The notes under the pieces were generated by a model. That model was not told the origin of the DNA, did no database searches, and worked only from the letters and a program-made list of their open reading frames with translations. The position numbers and the translations under genes are program-made. This document shows, in pieces, positions 34,357 through 43,102 of a stretch of 64,000 nt of DNA; the first letter of the stretch is position 1; every line of letters begins with the position of its first letter. The DNA lies in contig NZ_CP107903.1 of the NCBI RefSeq assembly GCF_036013955.1, positions 4,278,001 through 4,342,000 on the forward strand, read 5' to 3'. The stretch is from Streptomyces sp. NBC_00459. Lineage in GTDB: Bacteria > Actinomycetota > Actinomycetes > Streptomycetales > Streptomycetaceae.

Positions 34357-35523
34357 TCATTCCTCCAGTACGTCGTCCCGCCACGCCGTCGCGTGCGGGC
34401 CGAACCTGTTCTCGCTCCCGTACGCCACCATCCCGGCGTTCCGGGCCTCGGCCTCCGGCCCGTCCGGCAGGTGGTAGGCGTCGCCCGCGCTCGCCGAACG
34501 GGCCTGCACCCTCGTCGCGGTGGCGAGCCGTCGGCGTACGTACCGGGTGAGTGCGTCCGGGACCTCCGCCGGTGCCGTGTCCGCGAGGCAGTCGCCGAGG
34601 ACCGCCGCGTCCATGAGCGCCTGGGCGGCTCCCTGGGCCTGGAACGGCACCATCGCGTGGGCGCTGTCGCCGAGCAGGGTCACCCTGCCGATGTTCCAAC
34701 GGGCAAGCGGGGTACGGGTGTTGATGCCGTACCGGAACACCTGCCCCGCGCGTTCGAGGGCGGTGAGCACCCGGCGGTCCCAGCCGGCGAACTCGCGGAG
34801 TTGTTCGCCCGGTTCCGCCCGGGCGGTCCACGACTCGTGCGCCGCCTCCGTCGTGAACACGGCGACCAGGTTGAGGAGTTCACCGCCGCGCACCCAGTAG
34901 TGGACGACGTGCCGGCCGGGTCCGAGCCAGAGCGCGTACTCCGGCAGGTCCAGGTCGGCCACCTCGGCGGCCGGGAGCAGCGCCCGGTAGGCGGCGGTGC
35001 CGGAGAAGACGGCCTCGTCGGCGCCGAAGAGCCACTGGCGGGCGGCGGACCGCACCCCGTCGGCGGCGACGACGAGGTCCGCGGCCAGGCACTCGCCGTC
35101 GGCTGTCGTCACGTAGGCGGCTCTGTCGTCCTGGTCGATGCCCACGACCCGCGTGTTCAGCCGCACCGAGCCGGGCGGGATCCGGGCGGCCAGCGCCTGG
35201 TGCAGGTCGGCCCGGTGGACCTGCAGATAGGGCGCCCCGAACTCGTCCTCGACCTCGGGGCCCAGCACGTGGCCGCAGATCTCGGTGCCGTCCGACCAGG
35301 TGCGGAAGGACAGCCGGGAGGGGTGGACGGCCCGGGCGGCGACCGTGTCGAGCAGGTCCAGCCGACGCAGTACGCGGGTGGCGTTGGGCGCGAGCTGGAC
35401 ACCGGCGCCGATCTCGGTGAAACGCCGCGTCCGCTCGACGAGGGTGATCTCGTGGCCGGCCGCGCGCAGGGTCTGTGCCGCGGCCAGCCCGCCGATACCC
35501 GCCCCCACCACGATCGCCCTCAT
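34357..35523 (-). CDS. FAD-dependent monooxygenase (salicylate hydroxylase-like)
   Basis: 388 residues. FAD-binding GxGxxG at the N-terminus (VVGAGIGGLAAAQTLRAAGH), the middle DG motif (VVAADGVRSAARQWLF) and the GD motif (RVTLLGDSAHAMVPFQAQGA) define a group A flavoprotein hydroxylase that uses NAD(P)H and O2. Closest in pattern to salicylate or 3-hydroxybenzoate hydroxylases and to FAD tailoring enzymes; no aromatic-degradation genes adjoin it. Convergent with the permease gene (27-bp gap). Confidence 0.88.
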   Translation of the reverse strand: MRAIVVGAGIGGLAAAQTLRAAGHEITLVERTRRFTEIGAGVQLAPNATRVLRRLDLLDTVAARAVHPSRLSFRTWSDGTEICGHVLGPEVEDEFGAPYLQVHRADLHQALAARIPPGSVRLNTRVVGIDQDDRAAYVTTADGECLAADLVVAADGVRSAARQWLFGADEAVFSGTAAYRALLPAAEVADLDLPEYALWLGPGRHVVHYWVRGGELLNLVAVFTTEAAHESWTARAEPGEQLREFAGWDRRVLTALERAGQVFRYGINTRTPLARWNIGRVTLLGDSAHAMVPFQAQGAAQALMDAAVLGDCLADTAPAEVPDALTRYVRRRLATATRVQARSASAGDAYHLPDGPEAEARNAGMVAYGSENRFGPHATAWRDDVLEE

Positions 35524-35666
35524 ACCCGGCCCTCCCCGATCGGCGTCGTACGGACCGATCCTCGCCGGACGAAACGCCGTCGTCGAGGGCCTCGCGGCCT
35601 CCGCTCTCCGTCCGCCCTCTCCTCCGCCCTCTCCTCCGTTTTTCCGGTCGCATGATCGGATGACAG

Positions 35667-35685
35667 GTTCTTCAAGAGTTCTTCA
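35667..35685 (+). promoter_or_regulatory. 11-nt-period direct repeats (OmpR-type operator candidate)
   Basis: GTTCTTCA at 35667-35674 and again at 35678-35685, i.e. an 11-nt period with a 3-nt spacer, the geometry used by OmpR/PhoP-family response regulators. It lies about 75 bp before the lipoprotein gene that begins the ABC cassette. Confidence 0.4.
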
Positions 35686-35758
35686 TCATGTCCGTTCTAC
35701 CGTCGGGCACTGCCCGCCGCGTTCGTGGCCGGGTACGACAGGAGGACGGGGAGAACCG

Positions 35759-36340
35759 ATGAGGACGAATCGGGTACTGCTGGCCGTGGCGGCCTCGGTC
35801 ATGGCTTTCGCGGTGACCGGCTGCGGAGGCGACGACGGTGGCTCGAAGGTCCCCACGGCGGCGAGCGGGGGAGCGACCACGGCGTCCGGCTCGTCGGCCG
35901 GGGACGGCTCCGGCGACGATGTGGCCGCCTACGTCGCGGCTCAGGGCAAGTACGTGAAGTGTCTGCGGGACAACGGGATCGACGCACCCGACCCGGACGC
36001 GAAGGGGAACATCGACTTCGGCGGCGGCGACAACGTGCGGGCCCTGAAGAAGGACGCGAAGTTCCAGGCCGCCTCGGAGGCGTGCGCCAAGTTTCTGACG
36101 GCCGTTCCCGAGAGCGTCGAGAAGGGCAACCAGCCCGCGCTCACCGCCGCTCAGATCAAGGTGAAGCAGGAGTACGCCACCTGCATGCAGAAGAACGGCG
36201 CCGCCGACTTCCCCGACCCGGGTGCCGACGGTATGGGCCAGGGCGAGTGGGACCAGACGTCGGCCGGGGCCAAGCGGGCCATCCGTATCTGCGGGCCGAT
36301 CGTCGGCGTTCCGGCGACCGCCGCCCCCGGCAAGGGCTGA
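35759..36340 (+). CDS. secreted lipoprotein of unknown function
   Basis: 193 residues. Signal peptide with lipobox VTGC near residue 21, a Gly/Ser/Ala linker, then a domain with two similar C-x-x-x-N-G-I/A segments (KYVKCLRDNGIDAPDPDAKG and YATCMQKNGAADFPDPGADG), suggesting an internal duplication. This kind of lipoprotein is common in actinobacteria upstream of HlyD-like adaptor and MacB-like ABC genes, as here. GGGGAGA precedes ATG 35759. Function unknown. Confidence 0.8.
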   Translation: MRTNRVLLAVAASVMAFAVTGCGGDDGGSKVPTAASGGATTASGSSAGDGSGDDVAAYVAAQGKYVKCLRDNGIDAPDPDAKGNIDFGGGDNVRALKKDAKFQAASEACAKFLTAVPESVEKGNQPALTAAQIKVKQEYATCMQKNGAADFPDPGADGMGQGEWDQTSAGAKRAIRICGPIVGVPATAAPGKG

Positions 36341-36342
36341 CC

Positions 36343-37611
36343 GTGGCGGAGACGGACACCATGACCCACTTCGACGACGGCACCGAACCGGCGGACACCG
36401 AGCCGCCCCGCGGGGTGCGCGGCCGGCGTACGGCGCTCATCGCCTGTGCCGTGGTCGTCGTGGCGGCCGTCGCCGTGGTCGGGGCTCTCGGGCTCGGCGG
36501 CGGCGAGGAGGAGCGCCCGAGCGCACCGCCCCGGGCCGGCTCGGTCGTTCCGGTCACCCGGACGACGCTCACCGAACGCACCGACGTGGACGGGCAGTTG
36601 GGCTTCGGTACGGAGATACCGCTGCCGGTGAAGGCGACGGGCACGGTGACCTGGCTGCCCCAGCAGGGCGCGACGATGGAGCGCGGTGACACGCTGCTGC
36701 GGGTCGACGACCGCCCCGTGGTGCTGCTGTACGGGTCGATGCCCATGTACCGGGATCTCGGCCTCACCGCCACCGCCACCGCGTCCGACACCGGGGCCTC
36801 CGATGCCGGGCAGTCCGACACCGGGACCGACGCCGCCGCCCCCTCCGCTTCCCCCTCCCCCAGCACGGGAACAGGAACGGGAACGGGAGCCGGTGCGCCC
36901 GCGCCGCTCACCGGTATGGACGTCCTGCAGTTCGAGACCAACCTCGCCACACTCGGCTACACCGGCTTCACCGTGGACGAGAAGTTCACCGACGCCACCG
37001 CGCAGGCGGTCAAGCGCTGGCAGAAGTCGCTCGGGCTGGCCGAGACCGGGACCGTCGGTGCCGGGGACGTCATCTACTCCGCCGGCAAGGTACGGATCGG
37101 CCAGCCGGGCACCCGGCTCGGTGAGACCGTCGGCGAGGACACGCTGACGTACACCGGCACCTCACGCAAGGTCGTCGTCAACGCTTCGGCAGCGGACGCC
37201 AGTTGGGCCGTACGCGGCACGGCTGTCGGGATCGCGCTGCCCGACGGGAAGTCCGTGAAGGGCGAGGTGGCCTCGGTCGGGCGGCAGGCCAGCGCGCCCG
37301 AGGGGGGCAGCACCGAGGGCGAGTCGGGAGCGGGCGCGGCCACCCTGCCGGTGACCATCACCATCGCGGACCAGAAGTCCGTGGGACGGCTGGAGAGCGG
37401 GCCCGTCACCGTCGAGTACGTGGGCCGCGAGGTCAAGGACGTGCTGAGTGTGCCGGTCGCCGCGCTGGTCGCGCTCGCCGAGGGCGGACACGGGCTGGAG
37501 ACCGAGGACGGCCGGTTCGTCGCGGTGCGGACGGGACTCTTCGCCGACGGGAACGTGCAGGTCAGCGGGTCCGGGGTCACCGAGGGCATGAAGGTGAGGA
37601 TTCCCGAGTGA
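36343..37611 (+). CDS. peptidoglycan-binding-domain membrane-fusion (HlyD-like) adaptor
   Basis: 422 residues. One transmembrane helix at about 34-55, a beta-barrel/lipoyl-like part (VKATGTVTWLPQQGATMERG and RVDDRPVVLLYG), a Ser/Thr/Gly linker, a peptidoglycan-binding-1 domain (DVLQFETNLATLGYTGFTVD ... AVKRWQKSLGLAETG), and a C-terminal adaptor section ending GVTEGMKVRIPE. This is the usual partner of MacB-type ABC permeases in actinobacteria. GTG 36343 (AAGGG upstream) or ATG 36361 (GGAGA upstream) could be the start. GTGA overlap with the ATPase gene. Confidence 0.85.
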   Translation: MAETDTMTHFDDGTEPADTEPPRGVRGRRTALIACAVVVVAAVAVVGALGLGGGEEERPSAPPRAGSVVPVTRTTLTERTDVDGQLGFGTEIPLPVKATGTVTWLPQQGATMERGDTLLRVDDRPVVLLYGSMPMYRDLGLTATATASDTGASDAGQSDTGTDAAAPSASPSPSTGTGTGTGAGAPAPLTGMDVLQFETNLATLGYTGFTVDEKFTDATAQAVKRWQKSLGLAETGTVGAGDVIYSAGKVRIGQPGTRLGETVGEDTLTYTGTSRKVVVNASAADASWAVRGTAVGIALPDGKSVKGEVASVGRQASAPEGGSTEGESGAGAATLPVTITIADQKSVGRLESGPVTVEYVGREVKDVLSVPVAALVALAEGGHGLETEDGRFVAVRTGLFADGNVQVSGSGVTEGMKVRIPE

Positions 37612-38387
37612 GTGAGCCTTCACTTCCGGCCGCGTCAACCTCCGTCGCGTCAACTGCCGTCGTGTCGACGCCTGTTGTCGAGTTCGACGCCGTCTCCAAG
37701 ACCTATCCCGGCGGGGTCGCCGCCGTCCGTGACGTGAGTCTGCGGATCGGGCGCGGCGAACTGGTCGGGGTGGTCGGGCCGTCCGGGTCCGGCAAGTCGA
37801 GCATGCTGCATCTCATGGGGAGCCTGGACCGGCCCTCGGCGGGGCGGGTCCTGGTCGACGGGTACGACGTGGCGAAGCTGTCCGACCGTGAGGTCTCCGC
37901 GCTGCGGGCCACCCGGATCGGCTTCGTCTTCCAGCAGTTCCATCTGGCCGTCGGTGTCCCGGTGCTGGACTCGGTGGCGGACGGGCTGCTGTACACGGGC
38001 ATGCCGATGCGCCGCCGCCGGGCCAGGGCAGCGTCCGCGCTGTCCCGGGTCGGGCTCAGCCATCGCGTCCGGCATCTGCCGCACCAGCTCTCCGGGGGCG
38101 AGCGGCAGCGGGTCGCGGTCGCCCGTGCGGTGGTCGGCGAGCCGTCGGTCCTGCTGGCGGACGAGCCGACCGGCAACCTCGACTCCGTGTCGGGAGCCGC
38201 CGTACTGGAACTCCTGCGCGAACTGCACGCGGCCGGTACGACGGTCGTGGTCATCACCCATGACCTGGAGATCGCCGGCCAACTCCCCCGCCGTATCGAG
38301 ATGCGCGACGGCCGGCTGATCAACGACACCCTGCAGAACACCGGCACAAGTTCGAGTTCGAGTACGACGATCGGGGCTCATCGGTGA
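37608..38387 (+). CDS. MacB/LolD-type ABC transporter ATP-binding protein
   Basis: 259 residues. Walker A GPSGSGKSS near 60, FVFQQFHL Q-loop, signature LSGGERQRVAVARA, Walker B LLADEPTGNLDS, HD in VITHDLE: all standard for the MacB/LolD/FtsE group. N-terminal Ser/Thr/Val-rich stretch and C-terminal Ser-rich tail are atypical extras. GTG 37608 overlaps the adaptor stop; its own TGA overlaps the permease GTG, giving a tightly coupled trio. Confidence 0.93.
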   Translation: MSEPSLPAASTSVASTAVVSTPVVEFDAVSKTYPGGVAAVRDVSLRIGRGELVGVVGPSGSGKSSMLHLMGSLDRPSAGRVLVDGYDVAKLSDREVSALRATRIGFVFQQFHLAVGVPVLDSVADGLLYTGMPMRRRRARAASALSRVGLSHRVRHLPHQLSGGERQRVAVARAVVGEPSVLLADEPTGNLDSVSGAAVLELLRELHAAGTTVVVITHDLEIAGQLPRRIEMRDGRLINDTLQNTGTSSSSSTTIGAHR

Positions 38388-39595
38388 CCGACCCCTTGGA
38401 CAGGCCCAGGCCGTTGCGCGCCGCGCGGCTGCGGCCCGCCGATGTCGTACGGCTCGGTGGGACCGGGCTGCGGACGCGGCCGTTGCGGGTGTTCCTGTCC
38501 GCGCTCGGGATCGCCATCGGGGTCGCCGCCATGGTCGCGGTGGTCGGGATCTCCGGGTCCGGGCAGGCGGAGGTGGACCGGCGGCTCGATGCCCTCGGGA
38601 CGAACCTGCTGCGGGTCGCCCCCGGCGAGTCCCTCGCGGGCGAGAAGGCCAAGCTGCCGTACGAGGCTGTCGCGATGGTCCGGCGCATCCCGCCCGTGGA
38701 GCAGGTGACCGCCACCGGCGCGGTCAGCGCCAGCGTGTACCGCAACGAGCGCATCGCCATCGGGCGGACCAACTCGCTGACCGTGCTCGCGTCGGACACC
38801 GATCTGCTGCCGGCCGTGGGCGGGAAGGTCAACCGGGGCCGCTGGCTGGACTCGGCCACCGACAAGTACCCGGCGGTCGTGCTGGGTGCCACGGCCGCAC
38901 AGCGCCTGGACGTGTACACCCCGGGGACCCGGCTGTGGATCGGCGGCCGCTGGTTCTCGCTGATCGGTGTCCTCGATCCCGTACCGCTGGCGCCGGAGCT
39001 GGACAGTGCCGCGCTGGTCGGCTGGCAGGCGGCCCGGAGCTATCTGCGCTTCGACGGTCATCCGTCGACGGTGTACGTGCGTGCCGAGGACAGCCAGGTG
39101 GCCGCCGTACGGGCGGTGCTGCCGGCCACGGCCTACCCGGAGAAGCCGGGCGAGGTGCGGATCTCGCGGCCCTCCGACGCGCTCGCGGCCCGCGAGGCCA
39201 CCGAGTCGGCGCTGACCGGGCTGCTGCTCGGGCTCGGCGGGGTCGCGCTGCTCGTCGGGGGTGTGGGCGTGGGCAACACCATGGTCATCTCGGTGCTGGA
39301 ACGGCGGCCGGAGATCGGTCTGCGCCGCGCTCTCGGGGCGACCCGGGGCCAGATCCGGACGCAGTTCGTGACGGAGTCGCTGCTGCTGTCCCTCATCGGC
39401 GGGCTGGGCGGGACGGTGCTCGGCACGGTCATCACGGCGGGCTACGCCCTCAGCCGCGACTGGCCGACGGTCGTCCCGGCCTGGGCCAGTTTCGCGGGCA
39501 TCGGCTCGACCCTGCTCATCGGCATGATCGCCGGCCTGTATCCGGCGGTCCGGGCGAGCCGGCTGGCTCCGACAGAGGCGCTGGCCGGCACATGA
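38384..39595 (+). CDS. MacB-type ABC transporter permease
   Basis: 403 residues. One N-terminal membrane helix (about 36-57), a large extracytoplasmic MacB_PCD domain (about 60-270) and the FtsX domain with three further helices (LLLGLGGVALLVGGVGVGNT, LLLSLIGGLGGTVLGTVITA, and the last at about 370-390), including VLERRPEIGLRRALGATR. MacB-type systems are mechanotransmission machines that export peptides or lipoproteins rather than small molecules across the membrane. Ends the four-gene envelope cassette. Confidence 0.92.
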   Translation: MTDPLDRPRPLRAARLRPADVVRLGGTGLRTRPLRVFLSALGIAIGVAAMVAVVGISGSGQAEVDRRLDALGTNLLRVAPGESLAGEKAKLPYEAVAMVRRIPPVEQVTATGAVSASVYRNERIAIGRTNSLTVLASDTDLLPAVGGKVNRGRWLDSATDKYPAVVLGATAAQRLDVYTPGTRLWIGGRWFSLIGVLDPVPLAPELDSAALVGWQAARSYLRFDGHPSTVYVRAEDSQVAAVRAVLPATAYPEKPGEVRISRPSDALAAREATESALTGLLLGLGGVALLVGGVGVGNTMVISVLERRPEIGLRRALGATRGQIRTQFVTESLLLSLIGGLGGTVLGTVITAGYALSRDWPTVVPAWASFAGIGSTLLIGMIAGLYPAVRASRLAPTEALAGT

Positions 39596-39634
39596 CCACC
39601 ACCGGGCGTTCTGGCCGACGCTCCGGTGGTGCGG

Positions 39635-39671
39635 AGCGGGGGCGGCCCCGGAATTCGGGACCGCCCCCGCT
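39635..39671. terminator. bidirectional terminator between permease and SH3-like gene
   Basis: AGCGGGGGCGG (39635-39645) pairs perfectly with CCGCCCCCGCT (39661-39671); the loop itself contains CCCG/CGGG pairing. It lies between two convergent genes. Confidence 0.8.
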
Positions 39672-39735
39672 GTCACGCTATTTCACCGGTCCGGCCGTGC
39701 TGAATGTACCGGCCGGTCCGACTGAACCGGACGGA

Positions 39736-40092
39736 CTAGATGCCACAGCTGACGAAGCTGCCACCGTCGCTCAGCAGGTCGTCCCGGACCCAGCCGGTGA
39801 CACCCGTCGAGTCGTTCCTGAGGAACGTCCAGGTGTAGCCGTCGTTGCCGGCGGTGTAGCAGTGGTAGTCGAGCGTCTGGGTGTTGTAGGCGACGCCCTT
39901 GGCAGTACAACTGGTGCTGGAGCCGCTGCGCTCGTTGGCGCCGTTGGCCGTCTTGCCCCAGGAACTGCTGTCCTTGTCCGAGACCGTGGTGCCGCATGCG
40001 GCGTGCGCGGCGGCCGGCGTGGCCATGGACAGCGGAACCGCGATGGCAACGGCCGCGAGTGCGGGAACGATTGCCGCGAGTCGACGTTTCAT
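39736..40092 (-). CDS. small secreted SH3-like protein
   Basis: 118 residues. Clear Sec signal peptide (MKRRLAAIVPALAAVAIAVP, cleavage after AAAHA near residue 31). The mature part has four Cys residues (ACGTT, TSCTAK, YHCYTAG, VSCGI), likely two disulfides, and a bacterial SH3-like ending (GYTWTFLRNDSTGVTGWVRD). Such proteins are common Streptomyces exoproteins of unknown role. An imperfect hairpin (40116-40136) lies in its leader. Confidence 0.75.
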   Translation of the reverse strand: MKRRLAAIVPALAAVAIAVPLSMATPAAAHAACGTTVSDKDSSSWGKTANGANERSGSSTSCTAKGVAYNTQTLDYHCYTAGNDGYTWTFLRNDSTGVTGWVRDDLLSDGGSFVSCGI

Positions 40093-40356
40093 TTCATACC
40101 CCCTGTATGTGATTCGTCGCGCTGCAGAGCAGCGACCCCTGCACCCCCTGTGACAACTGGGGTGTCGGTGGCTTAAGTACGATCACCGGACATTCATGCT
40201 GAAGAAATAATTCCGCCTGGAGCTGTCCGTTTCTGATACATCAGAGGCTGAAATCGATCCGGGAGGAATTTCGCCACTCCTGAGGCCTTCTGGCTGACAC
40301 CGCCCTCTTGCGATCCACCGGGTTCCAGGGGAATCCACACCGAAAGGGTCACGCCG
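40093..40356. promoter_or_regulatory. divergent promoters, SH3-like gene and histidine kinase
   Basis: 264 bp. Contains a perfect inverted repeat TCTGAT-AC-ATCAGA at 40232-40245 and an AT-rich stretch around 40190-40215. It is a candidate operator for the kinase gene or for the small secreted protein. Confidence 0.45.
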
Positions 40357-42012
40357 ATGAGTTTCCGGCTCCGGGTACTCGGCCTGCTCACGCTGGTCGC
40401 CATGGCCGCCACCGCCGCCACCGGCTGGCTGACCCTGCGACAGGCGAACCGCCAGGTCCAGGAGACCGTCACGGCAGGCCGACAGGAAGTCTCCCGGATC
40501 ACCGGCGAGCTCCGGACGTACGGATTCACCCACGGGACCTGGGACGGGCTCTCGCCCACGGTGGCCTCCCTCGCCCAGGACACCGGCCAGCGCATCCGGG
40601 TCGCCACGGAGTCCGACGTCCTGCTCACCGACTCGGACGCCCTGGCCGGACGTACGCCACGCGAACCCAGCAGCCAGCCCGCGGTCCTGGTGGACCCGCG
40701 GCCCGTACTGAAGGTTCCCGCGGGTCAGGTGCGCCGGATCTCGATGAAGCAGGTCGCCACGGCGATCTCCGACTACCGCGCCGAGATGACCTACGCGGTC
40801 TGTCTGACCCGGGCCGGAGCCGAGCCGACCGCCCGCCCCGACAATCTGGGCATCCCCCGGATCAAGGCCGACCGGCGGCCCGCGCAGTGCCCCGCGCCGA
40901 AGGAGTCGGCCGATCCGCTCACCCCGGCGGACCTGGTCGCCCTTCAGCCCTGCGAGGCCGAACAGCGCTTCGCCGCCTGTCTGCAACGGGTGTTCAACGA
41001 GCGGATCGGTTCCGTCGCCCCGCCCCGCCTGGAGGTCCGCCTCGGCGTGCGGAACGAGTCGGCGCCCACCCTGGCCGCCGCGCCCACCATGGCCGTCGCG
41101 GCGGGCGTCGCCCTCGCGGTCATCGCCGGCGCACTGCTGCTGAGCAGCGCGGTCCTGCGTCCCGTACGGGCCATGACGGTCGCCGCGAAGGGACTCGGCG
41201 AGGGCGACCTCGGGCGCCGGGTGCCGGTCTCCGGGCGGGACGAGATCGCGCAGCTCGGCGGCGCCTTCAACCGGATGGCCGACTCGATCCAGGCCGGCGA
41301 GGAACGACAGCGCCGGCTCACCGGGGACATCGCGCACGAGCTGCGCACCCCACTGGCGAACCTGCGCGGATATCTGGAGGCACTGCGGGACGGGGTCGTC
41401 GACCCGACCCCCGAACTGCTCGACTCCCTCCACCGGGAGGCCCTGCTCCAGCAGCGGATCGTGGACGACCTGCAGGATCTCGCCCTCGCGGAGGCGGGTG
41501 CGCTCACCTATCACCCCGCCGACGTCGACCTGCGCGACCTCCTGGAGGCCGGGCGCCGGGCCCATCACGCCCAGGCTGAGGCGGCGGGTGTCGCGCTGCT
41601 CGTGGAGGCTCCGGCGTCCGTCCATGTCACCGCGGACCCGGACCGGCTGCGCCAGGTCGTCGGCAACCTGGTCGGCAACGCGCTGCGGGCCACCCCGGCG
41701 GGCGGCTCGGTCAGCCTGGCCGTGATGCCCCGCGGCGAGCTGGCCGTCGTGGAGGTCCGGGACACCGGCAAGGGGATATCGCCGGAGGACCTGCCCCACC
41801 TCTTCGACCGCTTCTGGCGCGCGGACGCGTCCCGGGGGCGCGCGACGGGCGGCAGCGGCCTGGGGTTGTCGATCGCCCGGCAGATCGTCACCGATCACCG
41901 GGGCACGATCGACGTCCGCAGTGCGGTGGGCGCGGGGACGACGTTCACGATCGTGCTGCCGCGCTCCGCCGCGCCCCTTCAGGGCGCTGTCGAACCGTCC
42001 GCGAGACGGTAG
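40357..42012 (+). CDS. sensor histidine kinase (BaeS/class I)
   Basis: 551 residues. Transmembrane helices at about 7-27 and 238-262 bracket a ~210-residue extracytoplasmic sensor region with four Cys (VCLTRAG, AQCPAP, QPCEAE, AACLQR), possibly disulfide-bonded; then HAMP (about 265-315), HisKA with H327 (DIAHELRTPL) and HATPase_c with N, G1 and G2 boxes (VVGNLVGNALRATP, VEVRDTGKGIS, GGSGLGLSIARQIV). Partner is the response regulator on the opposite strand, whose 3' end overlaps this gene by 34 bp. Stimulus unknown; the envelope ABC cassette nearby is a plausible output. Confidence 0.93.
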   Translation: MSFRLRVLGLLTLVAMAATAATGWLTLRQANRQVQETVTAGRQEVSRITGELRTYGFTHGTWDGLSPTVASLAQDTGQRIRVATESDVLLTDSDALAGRTPREPSSQPAVLVDPRPVLKVPAGQVRRISMKQVATAISDYRAEMTYAVCLTRAGAEPTARPDNLGIPRIKADRRPAQCPAPKESADPLTPADLVALQPCEAEQRFAACLQRVFNERIGSVAPPRLEVRLGVRNESAPTLAAAPTMAVAAGVALAVIAGALLLSSAVLRPVRAMTVAAKGLGEGDLGRRVPVSGRDEIAQLGGAFNRMADSIQAGEERQRRLTGDIAHELRTPLANLRGYLEALRDGVVDPTPELLDSLHREALLQQRIVDDLQDLALAEAGALTYHPADVDLRDLLEAGRRAHHAQAEAAGVALLVEAPASVHVTADPDRLRQVVGNLVGNALRATPAGGSVSLAVMPRGELAVVEVRDTGKGISPEDLPHLFDRFWRADASRGRATGGSGLGLSIARQIVTDHRGTIDVRSAVGAGTTFTIVLPRSAAPLQGAVEPSARR

Positions 42013-42683
42013 CCCCGCCCGTACACCGTTTCCAGCAGCCGGGGTCTTCCCGGACTCTCCGCCTCCAGTTTCCGGCGTAAGTTCATGACGTGGGCGTCGA
42101 CCGTGCGCTCCAGTACATCCCGGTCATAGCCGAAGACGCGTTCGATTATCTGGGCCCGGGTGAAGACGCGGCCGGGTTCGCGGGCCAGGGTCTCCAGGAT
42201 GGAGAACTCCTTGGAGGTCAGCACCACCGGCCGGCCCGCCATCCGTACCTCGAAGCGCGCCGTGTCCAGCTCCATCTCGCCGACCCGCAGCACCGACGAC
42301 TGCACCGCAGCGCCCGCCTTCCGGGACCGGCGCAGCAGAGCGCGCACCCGTGCGGTCAGCTCGCGGGGGCTGTACGGCTTGGTGAGGTAGTCGTCGGCGC
42401 CGAGGTCGAGGCCGAGAAGCATGTCCTCCTCGGTGGTGCGGGCGGTGAGCAGCAGGATCGGTACGTCCGACTCGGTGCGCAGGATGCGGCACACGTCGAG
42501 CCCGTCGACCACGGGCAGCATCACGTCCAGCACGATGAGGTCCGGCCGGGTCGAGCGGGCCCGCTCCAGGGCCGCTCGGCCGTCGGCCACCACCTGTACC
42601 GCGTTCCCCTCCCGTTCCAGATAGATCCGGATCAGGCGGGACTGCATCTCGTCGTCTTCGGCGACCAGAATCCGAGCGCTCAA
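41979..42683 (-). CDS. OmpR-family response regulator
   Basis: 234 residues. Receiver domain 1-120 with D10/D11, phosphoacceptor D53 (IVLDVMLP), T-A at LLTARTTEED and K in YLTKPYSP; winged-helix DNA-binding domain at about 135-230 (LTSKEFSILETLAREPGRVF, ERTVDAHVMNLRRKLE, YGRGYRL). The start is a TTG at 42683 with GGGGGAGAA upstream; the longer in-frame opening contains no better start. It is tail-to-tail with its probable kinase and overlaps it by 34 bp, an unusual arrangement for a cognate pair. Confidence 0.93.
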   Translation of the reverse strand: MSARILVAEDDEMQSRLIRIYLEREGNAVQVVADGRAALERARSTRPDLIVLDVMLPVVDGLDVCRILRTESDVPILLLTARTTEEDMLLGLDLGADDYLTKPYSPRELTARVRALLRRSRKAGAAVQSSVLRVGEMELDTARFEVRMAGRPVVLTSKEFSILETLAREPGRVFTRAQIIERVFGYDRDVLERTVDAHVMNLRRKLEAESPGRPRLLETVYGRGYRLADGSTAP

Positions 42684-43102
42684 CGGTTCTCCCCCAACAA
42701 GGCCCTGCGCATACCGGCACCGTACTGCGCCCACAACGCCGTTCGGCACCGGTCCCTCCCCACGTGGGGACCGGTGCCGAACGATGGACGGGAATCCGGG
42801 AGGCCCGGACGGTGCCGGTTCCACGGATCTCGGGCCCGCGTGGTGCGACCGACACCCCGGCCGGCGATGTCCGACGGGATCTGGCCGAGAACGTTCGGTT
42901 CCCTGGCCGCCCCGGGGATCGCTGCGCTGGTGGTCCGGGTGGACGCCACGTGGCTGGTTCCTTGTTGCGTCATGATCCTGCCATCCAGGGCTCCAGGAGA
43001 GGAGGTTCCGGTGCAGGACGGACGGCTTAACCGCAGGTCAGCCGTATAGAATGGATTTTCCGGTCCGGATGACACCGGACGACCACGCGGGGGAAGTAAG
43101 GG
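42684..43102. promoter_or_regulatory. 419-bp region upstream of response regulator and nSTAND gene, large inverted repeat
   Basis: Contains a perfect 17-bp inverted repeat: CGTTCGGCACCGGTCCC (42740-42756) and its complement (42767-42783), with a 10-nt loop that itself continues a CCCCACGTGGGG palindrome. A second, shorter stem (TCCGGATGACACCGGA) lies at about 43061-43076, and GGGGGAAG near 43089-43096 serves the GTG at 43103. A minus-strand frame here (42680-43075) overlaps the regulator start and does not look coding. Confidence 0.55.

Noticed and set aside
42680..43075. 131-codon minus-strand frame upstream of the response regulator
   Set aside because: Overlaps the regulator start and the large inverted repeat; composition is unlike a protein and no ribosome-binding site is seen.
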